DNA of 64,000 nucleotides, from contig JABLXU010000015.1 in assembly GCA_013177805.1 (NCBI GenBank), forward strand, positions 50,233-114,232, read 5' to 3'. This DNA is from Candidatus Omnitrophota bacterium (GTDB lineage: Bacteria; Hinthialibacterota; Hinthialibacteria; Hinthialibacterales; Hinthialibacteraceae). The stretch's first letter is position 1, and each line of letters starts with the position of its first letter. The notes below the pieces were generated by a model, which made no database searches, was not told where the DNA came from, and worked only from the letters and a program-made list of their open reading frames with translations. This document shows, piece by piece, positions 27,582-36,588 of this stretch. Position numbers and translations under genes: made by a program.

Positions 27582-28205
27582 ATGAAGAATCCCACGTGGA
27601 AAATCGTGCATATCGGTTTTCTCCCCAAAAACCGCAAACCCAAAGGCATTCCTTCCTGGGAAGACCAAGCGTGCACGTCCACGTTGATCGAGACCGAAAC
27701 CCGGCGGATTCTGGTGGATCCCGGCCTGCGCTCCACCGGGGAATTCCACCGTTTTCTCTATCAGCAAACCGGCTGCGAACCGGAAGAAATCGACACGATT
27801 TTCCTGACCCACTTCCATCGCCACCACTGGCAAAGCCTTCTGTTGTTCCGGAAGTCGGCTTGGTTGATGTCCCGGTCGGAAATCCGCTGGTGGCGGAAGA
27901 ATGCCTCGAGTGAGGAAGAGCAAGACATTCTGGCACGCATCGTGCCGGTGGAAGATCATCCCTTGCCGGGCATCGAAATCCTGCGCACGCCCGGCCACGT
28001 GCACGGATTGACCTCGCTGATGTTTGAAACCCGGGAAGGGATTGTAGTGGTGGCGGGTGACGCCATCTTGACGTTCGAGCATTTCGACAACCGCGAACCG
28101 TCCGAAAACGCGGAAGATCCCCGCGAAGCCCGCCGGTCCATCGACCGCATCGCCAAGATGGCCGATATCATCGTCCCCGGGCACGATAATTATTTTGTGG
28201 TGTGA
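27582..28205 (+). CDS. Metallo-beta-lactamase-fold hydrolase with altered metal motif
   Basis: 207 residues. The fold landmarks are present in order: LVDPGL (45-50), LTHFHRHHWQ (75-84), TPGHVHG (136-142), VVAGDAIL (157-163) and VPGHDN (198-203). The normal HxHxDH is H77-F-H79-R-H81-H82, so the conserved Asp that binds the second metal is a His. This may change metal number or reaction. Such proteins hydrolyse thioesters, lactones, phosphodiesters and others. The gene ends five bases from the stop of mutS2 on the other strand. The gap 27260-27581 holds no gene; the ribosome site is weak. Confidence 0.82.
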   Translation: MKNPTWKIVHIGFLPKNRKPKGIPSWEDQACTSTLIETETRRILVDPGLRSTGEFHRFLYQQTGCEPEEIDTIFLTHFHRHHWQSLLLFRKSAWLMSRSEIRWWRKNASSEEEQDILARIVPVEDHPLPGIEILRTPGHVHGLTSLMFETREGIVVVAGDAILTFEHFDNREPSENAEDPREARRSIDRIAKMADIIVPGHDNYFVV

Positions 28206-28210
28206 AGGAT

Positions 28211-30646
28211 TTATGATGTCTGCTTAAAATGGACCACGGTGACGCCGGAGCCGCCCTCATAATCCATTCCGCCTTCGTAACGCAACACCACCGGGTTGTC
28301 TTTCAACAAATGGCGCACGGCTTGACGGAGCGTACCCGTGCCATGGCCATGAACGATCGTCACGGAAGGGAGGCCGGACCGGAACGCCTGGTCGATGTAT
28401 TGCTGCACCACCGGGGTCATTTCATCCACGGTCATGCCCAACACTTCCATCCGGCTCTCCACATGCGCGGGCCGTTCGACTTGAAAACCAGGACGTGCGG
28501 CGGACGGTGCGGCCGGTTGGGGTTGCAGCACCGCCTGGATCCGGCCGGCTTTCACCCGCAGGATCAATGAACTGACATTGATTTCCACTTCCTGTTTCTG
28601 GGGCCAGGTTTTTTGAACCACGCCCGGTTCCGACAGTCCTTGCACCCGCACCCGTGTCCCCGGCTGTAATTGGTCCCAGGTCCAGTGGGGGCGCTCCTTG
28701 TAGGCATCTTCGAACCGGGGCTTGACCTCTTCCAATTCCATGCGGGCGATTTGCAAAGTTTCCCGTAGATCGTTCAAGGTGGAATCAGGCGGCGCGGCTG
28801 TGGAGCAGGTTTTATCCAGCAGACCAGCCAGTTTGGCTTTCCATTGTTCGCGGAATTCTTTTTCCTGCCGGTCCAACTCTTCCAGCCGCCGCTCCAGTTC
28901 ATATATCAGGTTTTGGGCTTTGCGTTCCGAGCGCTGGATAACATCCTGGGCCTCTCGGCGGGCTTTTTCGTACCGTTTGCGCGTCTCGTCCCGCCAATGG
29001 GCGGCCTTGGCGAGCTCTTCCGCCTGTTGTTGGCGCAGAGTTTGGGCCAAGCGCAATTCATCGCCCAGCCGGGCCAGCAATTCCTCGGGCGCGTCTCCCT
29101 GCCGCTCCACTGCCTCCCGGGCGCGTTGGATGACCGGATGGGGCAGGCCCAGGCGGCTGGCGATTTGAATGGCGTTGCTTTTGCCAGGGAGGCCCAGTTG
29201 GAAATGGAAGGTGGGTTGGAGGGTTTGCGGATCGAATTCCATCGAGCCGTTCTCCACTCCATCCGTTTGATAGGCATACAATTTCAGTTCGTTCAAATGG
29301 GTCGATACCAGAAACACAGCCCCCTGGTACCGCAATTGCTCCAGAATCGAGCAGGACAACGCCCCGCCTTCCACCGGATCGGTCCCTGAACCCAATTCAT
29401 CCAGCAACACCAGCGAACCGGGGCCGGCGGTTTCCAGAATGCGCCGGATGTTGCCCATGTGCGAAGAAAAGGTAGAGAGATTCTGTTCAAGGCTTTGCTC
29501 ATCTCCAATGTCCGCCCCCACCTGCCGGAAAACCGGCATCACGGTCGTGGCCCCGGCAGGGATGTGCAGGCCGGATTGGGCCATCAGCACCAGCAAGCCA
29601 ACGGTTTTCAGGACCACGGTCTTTCCTCCCGTGTTGGGCCCGGTGATCACCAGTCCGCGTGTCTCGGGTCTCATGGCCAGGTTCAGCGGCACCACGGCGT
29701 CCCGCCCATGCCGGATCAACAACAAGGGATGGCGGGCATCCACCAGGGTCAACGGCGCGTCCTCGGCGATCCGGGGTTCGTGCATCTGATGCCGGAGGCT
29801 GAAACGGGCCTTGGCGGCCAAAAAATCCACCTGGGTAAACACGTCGAGGTTTTGCCGCAACTCCTCCGCGCGGCTGGCGATCAGGGCGGTTAATTCCCGC
29901 AGGATCTTACGTATTTCCAACTCCTCGTCCCGGAAAAGGGACTTAAGATGATTCCCATCCTCCACGATCTCCAGCGGCTCGATGAAAACCGTCGTGCCAG
30001 TGGCGGAACGGTCGTGGATGATGCCGGGAATCTTGTTTTGATAGCGGGAATCCACCGGCAGCACGTAACGCCCTTCGCGCTGGGTGTAATAGAATTCCTG
30101 CAGGTATTCTTTCCACGCGCCGCGCATCAGGCGGTTGAGCCGGTTGACCAGGGTGGAGCGCTGCGCGCGGATGTTCTTGCGGATTTTGGCGAGTTCATGG
30201 GAAGCGGTATCGCGGATATTTTTTTGCTCGTCGAAGACCCGCGCCAGAGCCGCCTCAAGATCCGGACAGGGGATCAGGCGCGAGGCGTACCGGCGGATCC
30301 GGGGGATTTCGGCTTTGGCATCCTTGAGCCGGGCGTGGATCCGGCGGGCGGCAGCGGCCGTTTCCCCGATGAGGATGATTTCTTCGGGTTCCAGAACCGA
30401 TCCTTGTACTGTACATTTCCGCAACGGGGCGCGCACGTCGTACATGCCATCCAGGGGGGGAGCCTGGTTCGTCTCGTACAGGCGCGCCATTTCGGTGACT
30501 TCGGCCTGGCTTTCGCGGATGGTTTCCGGGCACGTGAACGGCGTCATGCCCTCGATGGCTTCCCGGCCGAGGGGTGAGGAGGCGAACTGGGCGAGTATCT
30601 CCTTGACTTTATCGAATTCCAGAACAAGAAGCGCGTGAGTGTCCAT
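28211..30646 (-). CDS. mutS2: MutS2 family endonuclease/ATPase
   Basis: 811 residues. MutS core and clamp helices are followed by the ABC-type ATPase: Walker A GPNTGGKTVVLKT (about 336-348), LVLLDELGSGTDPVEGGAL (Walker B) and STHLNEL. A long Gln/Arg coiled coil (about 520-640) follows. The C-terminal Smr domain (about 735-811) has VLGMTVDEM and IVHGHGTGTLRQAVR. MutS2 proteins act on recombination intermediates and stalled ribosomes rather than classic mismatch repair. The ATG at 30646 sits behind GGTGGGGGG; a GTG at 30655 is the alternative. It follows a small Cys-rich protein gene by 12 bases. Confidence 0.95.
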   Translation of the reverse strand: MDTHALLVLEFDKVKEILAQFASSPLGREAIEGMTPFTCPETIRESQAEVTEMARLYETNQAPPLDGMYDVRAPLRKCTVQGSVLEPEEIILIGETAAAARRIHARLKDAKAEIPRIRRYASRLIPCPDLEAALARVFDEQKNIRDTASHELAKIRKNIRAQRSTLVNRLNRLMRGAWKEYLQEFYYTQREGRYVLPVDSRYQNKIPGIIHDRSATGTTVFIEPLEIVEDGNHLKSLFRDEELEIRKILRELTALIASRAEELRQNLDVFTQVDFLAAKARFSLRHQMHEPRIAEDAPLTLVDARHPLLLIRHGRDAVVPLNLAMRPETRGLVITGPNTGGKTVVLKTVGLLVLMAQSGLHIPAGATTVMPVFRQVGADIGDEQSLEQNLSTFSSHMGNIRRILETAGPGSLVLLDELGSGTDPVEGGALSCSILEQLRYQGAVFLVSTHLNELKLYAYQTDGVENGSMEFDPQTLQPTFHFQLGLPGKSNAIQIASRLGLPHPVIQRAREAVERQGDAPEELLARLGDELRLAQTLRQQQAEELAKAAHWRDETRKRYEKARREAQDVIQRSERKAQNLIYELERRLEELDRQEKEFREQWKAKLAGLLDKTCSTAAPPDSTLNDLRETLQIARMELEEVKPRFEDAYKERPHWTWDQLQPGTRVRVQGLSEPGVVQKTWPQKQEVEINVSSLILRVKAGRIQAVLQPQPAAPSAARPGFQVERPAHVESRMEVLGMTVDEMTPVVQQYIDQAFRSGLPSVTIVHGHGTGTLRQAVRHLLKDNPVVLRYEGGMDYEGGSGVTVVHFKQTS

Positions 30647-30658
30647 CCCCCCCACCGG

Positions 30659-30958
30659 TTACAACATTTCTTGGGGATTGGGTTCGCGGATTTCCTTGCT
30701 CCGGAGCCATTGATAGAAATAACGGAAGTGCCCCAGCAGTCCGGCATGTTCTTTCCATAGATTGAGAAACAGACTGCAGCGCGGGCACGCGTTCTTGGTC
30801 GGCGCCACCGCTTTTCCCATCACCACGAACAATTTCTTTTCCCGGTGGCTGGGCATGGCGCGCATGGGAGACAAGATCTCCGGGCAACGGAAATTTCCTT
30901 CTACAAACGGGCAGACAAAATCAATGTGTCGCTTGGGCAACGGGTCCAATGGAATCAT
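30659..30958 (-). CDS. Small four-cysteine protein upstream of mutS2
   Basis: 99 residues. Four Cys at 16, 25, 58 and 61 (VCPFVEGNFRC and ACPRC) could hold a zinc ion. The C-terminal half is aromatic and helical (LFLNLWKEHAGLLGHFRYFYQWL). The gene runs into mutS2 with a 12-base gap, so the two are almost certainly cotranscribed. The ribosome site (AGAAGG) touches the ATG at 30958, leaving the exact start uncertain. No family recognised. Confidence 0.6.
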   Translation of the reverse strand: MIPLDPLPKRHIDFVCPFVEGNFRCPEILSPMRAMPSHREKKLFVVMGKAVAPTKNACPRCSLFLNLWKEHAGLLGHFRYFYQWLRSKEIREPNPQEML

Positions 30959-31284
30959 CCTTCTCTATTAGACAACTTTGTGAATCATCATCAGTATACC
31001 ATCGCGGCCTTAAGGGCAAAGACGGACCACAAGGCCGCCGATGTTTCCTTTCTTCATCAATAGAAGAAAAAAAGGATTAATTCGTATAAAGTGTTGCCAT
31101 TTTCCGCATTTTGACCTATATATGGCATGTCCGGCCAGCGAATCCCGGGATGAGATCCCGGAGGATCTCCCGGCACAGGGGATTGCTGCCCCGATGGCGC
31201 GGAAATCAACCGGATCGGAAACCGTATCGCATTGAACGGCCGGGGGAATATATTATTTTACAGAGACCTAAGGGAGTGCCAAAC

Positions 31285-32748
31285 ATGAACAACAATCTGA
31301 AATCGATTTGGATCATGGGGTGTATGTGTCTGGGGTGTCTTGGCATGTTGTTGGGCGCGATGACCGCGGAAAGCGCCACGTGGACCGTCAATCCGGACGG
31401 CAGCGGGAATTTTACGACCATCCAGGCGGCCATTGACGCGGCCAGTCCGGGAGACATCATCGAGATCGCCACGGGGATTTACAACGAAGATCTCAGCATC
31501 GGGGATATCAACAGCGCGTATAACAAAAAGAACGGCCTCACCCTGAAAGCCGCCAGCGGGGCTAATGTGGAAATCCGCGCCACCAATCAAAAAAGCCGGG
31601 TGGGAACGTTGACCGCCCTGGGAGCGGATTTCGGCCCCGCGGACCGCACCGGATTTTTCGTTTACGGGGACAATACTACGTTGGAAGGCCTCAAAATCGT
31701 TCAGCCGGATGCTACTGTGAATAACCTGAACATCAACTTGGCCATGATCGTTGTCAGCTCCAATGTCACCATCCGGAACTGTGAATTCGTCGGCGCCGGC
31801 GCCACCTCCGCGGGCGATGTGGTCGGCGCGGCGGTTTCTCCCCTCGACGTCATGGGATTTATGGGGGGACAATCCGTTCTGGCCGTCAACGTGCTCTTCG
31901 AAAACTGCAAATTCCACGACTTTCCGTATGCCTTTGCCACCGCCGACCTGCCCCTCGAACTGGGAGTTCCCATCCCGCCTCCGGAGGCAACCCTGATCAA
32001 TTGCGAGTTCTACAACAACGGCACAGCCGTGGAAATGGACGACGGGACCACCACCATTGTTGACTGTTATATCCACGATTGTGGCGAGGGGATCAGTATT
32101 TCCGATGACGCCTCCACCATCCGCAATTGCCGGATCGTCAACAACCTGGAACATGGTATCTCCATCGACACCTCGGAAAACGAGGATGACGAACCCGCCG
32201 GCAATCCCGTCATTCTCATTGAAAACTGCTATCTCGCCGACAATGGCGAACAAGACGGACATAACGGCATCCGCTTCGAACAAGGAACGATCACCATTAA
32301 GAATACTGTCGTAACCAACAGCTCCGGATCCAATTTGTTCATCACTCCGGATGACAACCGCGTCAGCACCGCCGTGATCGATCACTGCGACTTCTACAAT
32401 TCCTTTATCGGCACCGCCGTTGGAACGTCCGCGGCCCCTGAAGGAAGCAGTTCCATTACCATCACCAACAGCATCATCGTAGACGCTGACGGCATTGTGA
32501 ACGACGGAGGGGATCTGCTGACCTTCAATGTAAGTTATTGCGATATCTTCGTGACGGGGGCGCCATTTCTGGGGGACGCCATTACCTCCGCCAATATCCT
32601 GAATGTGGATCCCGGTTACGTGGATCCGGCCAACGGCGATTTTCATCTCCAGGAGAATTCGCCGCTCCTGACGGCGGGTATCGGCGGGACATTCCTGGGC
32701 GCGAAGGGCAGTATCACCCAGGTGGAATATTGGATGCTGCAGCAGTGA
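31285..32748 (+). CDS. Secreted right-handed parallel beta-helix protein
   Basis: 487 residues. A signal peptide (about 1-30) leads into the typical opening TWTVNPDGSGNFTTIQAAID and DAASPGDIIEIATGIYNE seen in pectate-lyase-like/DUF1565 proteins. Many turns of the helix follow, marked by stacked NC and N residues: VTIRNCEF, ATLINCEFYNN, STIRNCRIVNN, ILIENCYLADN and ITITNSIIVD. The C-terminal DPGYVDPANGDFHLQENSPL is a common end of such proteins. The substrate, if any, is probably polysaccharide; catalytic residues were not identified. AAGGGAG precedes the ATG at 31285. The gap 30959-31284 holds no gene. Confidence 0.87.
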   Translation: MNNNLKSIWIMGCMCLGCLGMLLGAMTAESATWTVNPDGSGNFTTIQAAIDAASPGDIIEIATGIYNEDLSIGDINSAYNKKNGLTLKAASGANVEIRATNQKSRVGTLTALGADFGPADRTGFFVYGDNTTLEGLKIVQPDATVNNLNINLAMIVVSSNVTIRNCEFVGAGATSAGDVVGAAVSPLDVMGFMGGQSVLAVNVLFENCKFHDFPYAFATADLPLELGVPIPPPEATLINCEFYNNGTAVEMDDGTTTIVDCYIHDCGEGISISDDASTIRNCRIVNNLEHGISIDTSENEDDEPAGNPVILIENCYLADNGEQDGHNGIRFEQGTITIKNTVVTNSSGSNLFITPDDNRVSTAVIDHCDFYNSFIGTAVGTSAAPEGSSSITITNSIIVDADGIVNDGGDLLTFNVSYCDIFVTGAPFLGDAITSANILNVDPGYVDPANGDFHLQENSPLLTAGIGGTFLGAKGSITQVEYWMLQQ

Positions 32749-32856
32749 GTTTCATAACCGTTGCCGCCAGGAGGATCGCGGGATTTACGGGATAATCTGA
32801 GGGCAGGCGGGATGCCTGCGGGACCCGAAAACAAAAACCGAAAGGACAGAAGGGAA

Positions 32857-32880
32857 GGGGCGGACTTTCAGGTCCGCCCC
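32857..32880 (+). terminator. Hairpin between the beta-helix and C45 genes
   Basis: A perfect 9-bp GC stem (GGGGCGGAC at 32857-32865, GTCCGCCCC at 32872-32880) has a TTTCAG loop. It stands 109 bases after the beta-helix stop and directly before the AAAGGA ribosome site of the next gene. The T-tract is short (TTC), so it could be a weak terminator or a structure in the next gene's leader. Confidence 0.5.
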
Positions 32881-32898
32881 TTCAAAAGGACCAATGCC

Positions 32899-34179
32899 AT
32901 GATTCGCCGCCGTTTTTGTACTCTATTGCTCCTACCTTTGGCAGCCCTGTGGATTCCGGCCGGCTGGGGCGATATCGTCGCCCGGGAAGGCCGGGGGTAT
33001 CTCGAAATCGTGAACGGCCAGCGGGTGCTGCATGTGAAGGGCACACCCCGCGAAATGGGCTATCAGCATGGCAAATTGCTTAAGGACTTGGTTGTGACCA
33101 ACCTGAAGAACATCATCGATAACCAAACCAAGTTGGGGAAAACCAAAGAATACATGATGTACAAAATGTTGCGGGGGGGAATGCACAACCGCCTCCTGCC
33201 GCATATCCCCGAACGGTTCCTGGAAGAAATGCGCGGCTTGGCGGAAGGGGCGGAATTGCCGTTCGACGAAATCCTGGCCGGCAACCTGTTCCCTGAAGCG
33301 TTCCATTGCAGTGGCATCGCCCTCATGGGCAAGGCCACGCGGGACGGTTCGTTGTATCACGTCCGTGTTCTCGATTACATCACGGAAGCAGGATTGCAAG
33401 ACCATGCCGTGGTGATGATCGTGGAGCCGGACGATGGCCACGCCTTCATCAACATCAGCTACGCGGGCTTTATCGGCAGCATCACGGGCATGAACGATCA
33501 GCAGATCACCATCGGCGAGATGGGAGGCGCCGGGCAAGGGTACTGGGACGGCATGCCCATGAGCCTGCTCATCCGGGACACGCTGGAACGGGCGTCCACC
33601 CTCAAGGAGGCGCTCAAGATTTACAATAATACCCCTCGCACTTGCGAATATTTTTATGTCATTTCCGACGCCAAGATTCCCGACGCGCGCGGCATCTATT
33701 CCACGCCCAAGCAGATCCACTTCGTGAAGCCGGGCGAGAATTTCGGGATGTTCGATGTGCCCTTGCCGCCCGCCGGCGACAGCGGCGGCAACCGCCTTCT
33801 GGTCAAGGGATTCGAATTAGTCCAGTCCCCGGTCCAGACCTTGATCCAGTCGGCGGACGGCAAGACTCTAGGATTTTTGAACACCCCGCCGGAAGACAGC
33901 GTCATCCTTTCCGGCGATGACCGGTACCGGTTCTTCGCTGAGCGGCTGCTGGAAAATTACGGCAAAGTAGACGCGATGTTGCTCCAAGAAATGATCAAGC
34001 GCCCCGTGGCGATGAAGGGCAACTTGCACAATGCCATCTTCCATCCCGCCACCTTGGAGGTATGGGTGGCCAATGCCGGGCCGAAGGGCGAACCGGCCTG
34101 CGATCAGCCGTATTATCATTACCGGTTGATCCCGGAAAACAACAAGGACACCGCTGTCGAAACCTCGATGGCCAAGTGA
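32899..34179 (+). CDS. Secreted C45-family (acyl-CoA:6-APA acyltransferase-like) Ntn hydrolase
   Basis: 426 residues. A signal peptide covers about 1-24. Pro-region landmarks are GTPREMGYQHGKLLKD and AEGAELPFDEILAGNL. The likely nucleophile is C137 in FHCSGIALMGKATRDGSLYHVRVLDY, where this family cleaves itself so that Cys becomes N-terminal. NISYAGFIGSITGMN and NLHNAIFHPATLEVWVANA are further family marks. Members of this family hydrolyse or transfer amide-linked acyl groups (penicillin acyltransferase is the founder). The natural substrate here is unknown. The gene lies in a run of exported-protein genes. Confidence 0.85.
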   Translation: MIRRRFCTLLLLPLAALWIPAGWGDIVAREGRGYLEIVNGQRVLHVKGTPREMGYQHGKLLKDLVVTNLKNIIDNQTKLGKTKEYMMYKMLRGGMHNRLLPHIPERFLEEMRGLAEGAELPFDEILAGNLFPEAFHCSGIALMGKATRDGSLYHVRVLDYITEAGLQDHAVVMIVEPDDGHAFINISYAGFIGSITGMNDQQITIGEMGGAGQGYWDGMPMSLLIRDTLERASTLKEALKIYNNTPRTCEYFYVISDAKIPDARGIYSTPKQIHFVKPGENFGMFDVPLPPAGDSGGNRLLVKGFELVQSPVQTLIQSADGKTLGFLNTPPEDSVILSGDDRYRFFAERLLENYGKVDAMLLQEMIKRPVAMKGNLHNAIFHPATLEVWVANAGPKGEPACDQPYYHYRLIPENNKDTAVETSMAK

Positions 34180-34299
34180 ATCGCCTCTCTCTTTTTCCCG
34201 CTTCTTTTTCCCGCTTCGCCTCCTACACCCGCTGCCCCGGATCGGGTACGATGGATCCGGTTGGCTCAATCTTGTTATGCATCCGAAAGGAGTCCGCAA

Positions 34300-36018
34300 A
34301 TGAAATGGATTTCCATCGTGTTCGTCGCGTTGTTCACGGTTTTCATCGCCGGGGCGCAAGCTCAATTTCCGGACGCGGCCGGCTATACGCCGCTCTTCAA
34401 TGGGAGGGATCTGTCCGGCTGGACGGAACAATGGAAAGGCGATTGGTCTGTGCAGAAGGGGATCCTCACCGGAAAGCAAGATCCGGCCGTGGGCCAGGAT
34501 TCGTGGCTGTTCACGGAGAGCGAATGGGATGACTTTTCGTTCTATGTGGAATTCCGGATGACCTCCAACTGCAACAGCGGCGTGGGGATCCGCATGCCCA
34601 TAGGGATCGAGGGCCGCCCCTCGCAGCACGGGTACGAGATTCAGATCGCCGATACCGATGACGAATTTCCCACGGGCAGTATTTTCCGGCACGTGGCGGC
34701 CAATCAAAAGATGCACCGCCCGGGGTGGAATGAAATGTACATTGTCGCTCACGGGGATCACATCGTGGTATACGTGAACCGGCAAAAAGTGACGGACGCT
34801 CGGCTGGAAGGCTCGAAAAAAGGCCGGATTGGCCTGCAAGTCCACGGCGGCGAATTGTTCCGCGGCCAGGTGGTGGAATTCCGGAACATCAAGATCAAGG
34901 ACCTGAAGCCGCAGTATCAGGCTTCGCCCTCGCCCCTTCAATTCAAAATCCATCCATTGGACACCGGCCTCAGCGAGGGGTGCACGGTGACCGACATCAA
35001 CCGCGACGGCCGACTGGACATTACCTGCGGTGCGTATTGGTATGAAGCGCCGGATTGGACCCGGCACCCGTTGCGGGAGGTGGCCATCGAGGGTGAATAC
35101 GCCAGCAACTACGGCGAATATGCCATGGACGTCAACCGGGACGGGTGGCCGGATATCATCTCCGGCGGCTGGTTCACGCCCATCATGTCTTGGTTCGAAC
35201 ATCCGGGCGGTGATAACCTCGATCAACTCTGGAAGCAGCACGTCATCGCCGAGGATCTCAGTTCCACCGAGGGAATTCTGCTTCGCGACATCGACTGCGA
35301 CGGCCGCCCGGATATCCTGGTCAACCGCTACGATGATACCCAACCCGTGGCCTATTTCGCGTATGTCGGCCTGGATAAAAGTGAATCCGGATTCGAGCGC
35401 CGGGTGATCGGGACCGAGGGCCGGGGCCATGGCGCGGGCACCGGCGATATCAACGGCGACGGCCGCGATGATGTGCTTACCCCCGGCGGCTGGTACGAAT
35501 GCCCCCTGCGGCCCGCGACGCAAAGTTGGACCTTTCATGGCAACTTCAAGGCGCCGCATTCGTGCATTCCCTTCCTGGTGGATGATTTCAATCAGGACGG
35601 ATTGGCGGATATCGTGTGGGGACACGCCCACGATTTCGGCCTCTATTGGCTCGAACAAACCCGCGACAGCGCCGGACGCCAGGCGTGGATCGAACACACC
35701 ATTGACAGTACGTTCTCGCAGATCCACTGCCCCATCCTGGTGGACTTGGACGGGGACGGAACCAGGGACATCGTCGCCGGCAAGCGCTACCGCGGCCACA
35801 ACGGCGCGGATCCGGGCGCGATGGAGCCGTTATGCATCTTCTGGTACAAAGTGGTGAAAGGCGCGGATCCCCAGTTCGTCAAGCACATCGTGAGCTATGA
35901 CGACAACGTGGGCATGGGGATGAACACCCAGGTGGTGGACGTGGATCACGACGGCGACCTGGACCTGGTCGCCCCTGGGAAAACCGGCCTTTATTTCATC
36001 GAAAACCTGAGCCGGTAA
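34300..36018 (+). CDS. Secreted DUF1080 (3-keto-glucoside hydrolase-like) and FG-GAP/VCBS repeat protein
   Basis: 572 residues. A signal peptide (1-21, GAQA) is followed by a DUF1080 concanavalin-like domain (about 27-205): FNGRDLSGWTEQWKGDWSVQKG, ... HGYEIQIADTD ... HGGELFRGQVVEFRNIKIK. The C-terminal half (about 220-572) is a propeller of VCBS/FG-GAP blades with calcium-type loops DINRDGRLDI, DVNRDGWPDI, DIDCDGRPDI, DINGDGRDDV, DFNQDGLADI, DLDGDGTRDI and DVDHDGDLDL. DUF1080 enzymes cleave 3-keto-glycosides made by Gfo/Idh-type oxidoreductases, which are also present in this genome. AAAGGAG precedes the ATG at 34300. Confidence 0.9.
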   Translation: MKWISIVFVALFTVFIAGAQAQFPDAAGYTPLFNGRDLSGWTEQWKGDWSVQKGILTGKQDPAVGQDSWLFTESEWDDFSFYVEFRMTSNCNSGVGIRMPIGIEGRPSQHGYEIQIADTDDEFPTGSIFRHVAANQKMHRPGWNEMYIVAHGDHIVVYVNRQKVTDARLEGSKKGRIGLQVHGGELFRGQVVEFRNIKIKDLKPQYQASPSPLQFKIHPLDTGLSEGCTVTDINRDGRLDITCGAYWYEAPDWTRHPLREVAIEGEYASNYGEYAMDVNRDGWPDIISGGWFTPIMSWFEHPGGDNLDQLWKQHVIAEDLSSTEGILLRDIDCDGRPDILVNRYDDTQPVAYFAYVGLDKSESGFERRVIGTEGRGHGAGTGDINGDGRDDVLTPGGWYECPLRPATQSWTFHGNFKAPHSCIPFLVDDFNQDGLADIVWGHAHDFGLYWLEQTRDSAGRQAWIEHTIDSTFSQIHCPILVDLDGDGTRDIVAGKRYRGHNGADPGAMEPLCIFWYKVVKGADPQFVKHIVSYDDNVGMGMNTQVVDVDHDGDLDLVAPGKTGLYFIENLSR

Positions 36019-36588
36019 CCGCGGCCCTTGGATTAAGGATCTTCGTCCCAGATCCGGTGGTTTGCAACGAAAGGGTGAGGAGTGACAGAAAATCGTCTTT
36101 CCTTGCCCTGATTTTTTTCATGGCTCTCTTCTCGGGTTTTTACTTTGGGCTGTTGTCGGCGGCCCTTTGATAGAGGGATTTATTGAGCATTGTGGGATGT
36201 GAACACAATTCGAGACGTGGAACCACGGCGATGGGTTTATCCCTCATCATGGATCTTATTCATCCGTTCTCTGTAATGGAGTAAACAGTTACCCAATTGT
36301 TTTGGGGGAATAGAAACCGCAGGCTGCTGCTATTCCTATTCATCCCTTACGGAAAAGCAATTTGGATTCAATAACAAGGTAAAAATCAGCTCCAAGGGGA
36401 GAAAGGAGAGATAATACTTGCAGCCGGCTGGGTGGATTTGTTGCGCGGAATCCTTCATATCCAGGGAGTCCGAAGCATGATGGTTATTAAAAGGATGTAC
36501 TCTCGGTCCGGGGATTGCCAAGCAAGACAAATCCCAGAATAGTATGCTGTATCATGACGCATTTCATCGGCATAACGGAAAGACCCAA
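36019..36588. other. Intergenic stretch without recognisable gene
   Basis: 570 bases between the DUF1080 gene and gpsA. Both strands were read; only short unsupported ORFs occur, with no clear promoter, tRNA or terminator. A GGAAAG ribosome site for gpsA lies at its right end. Confidence 0.6.
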
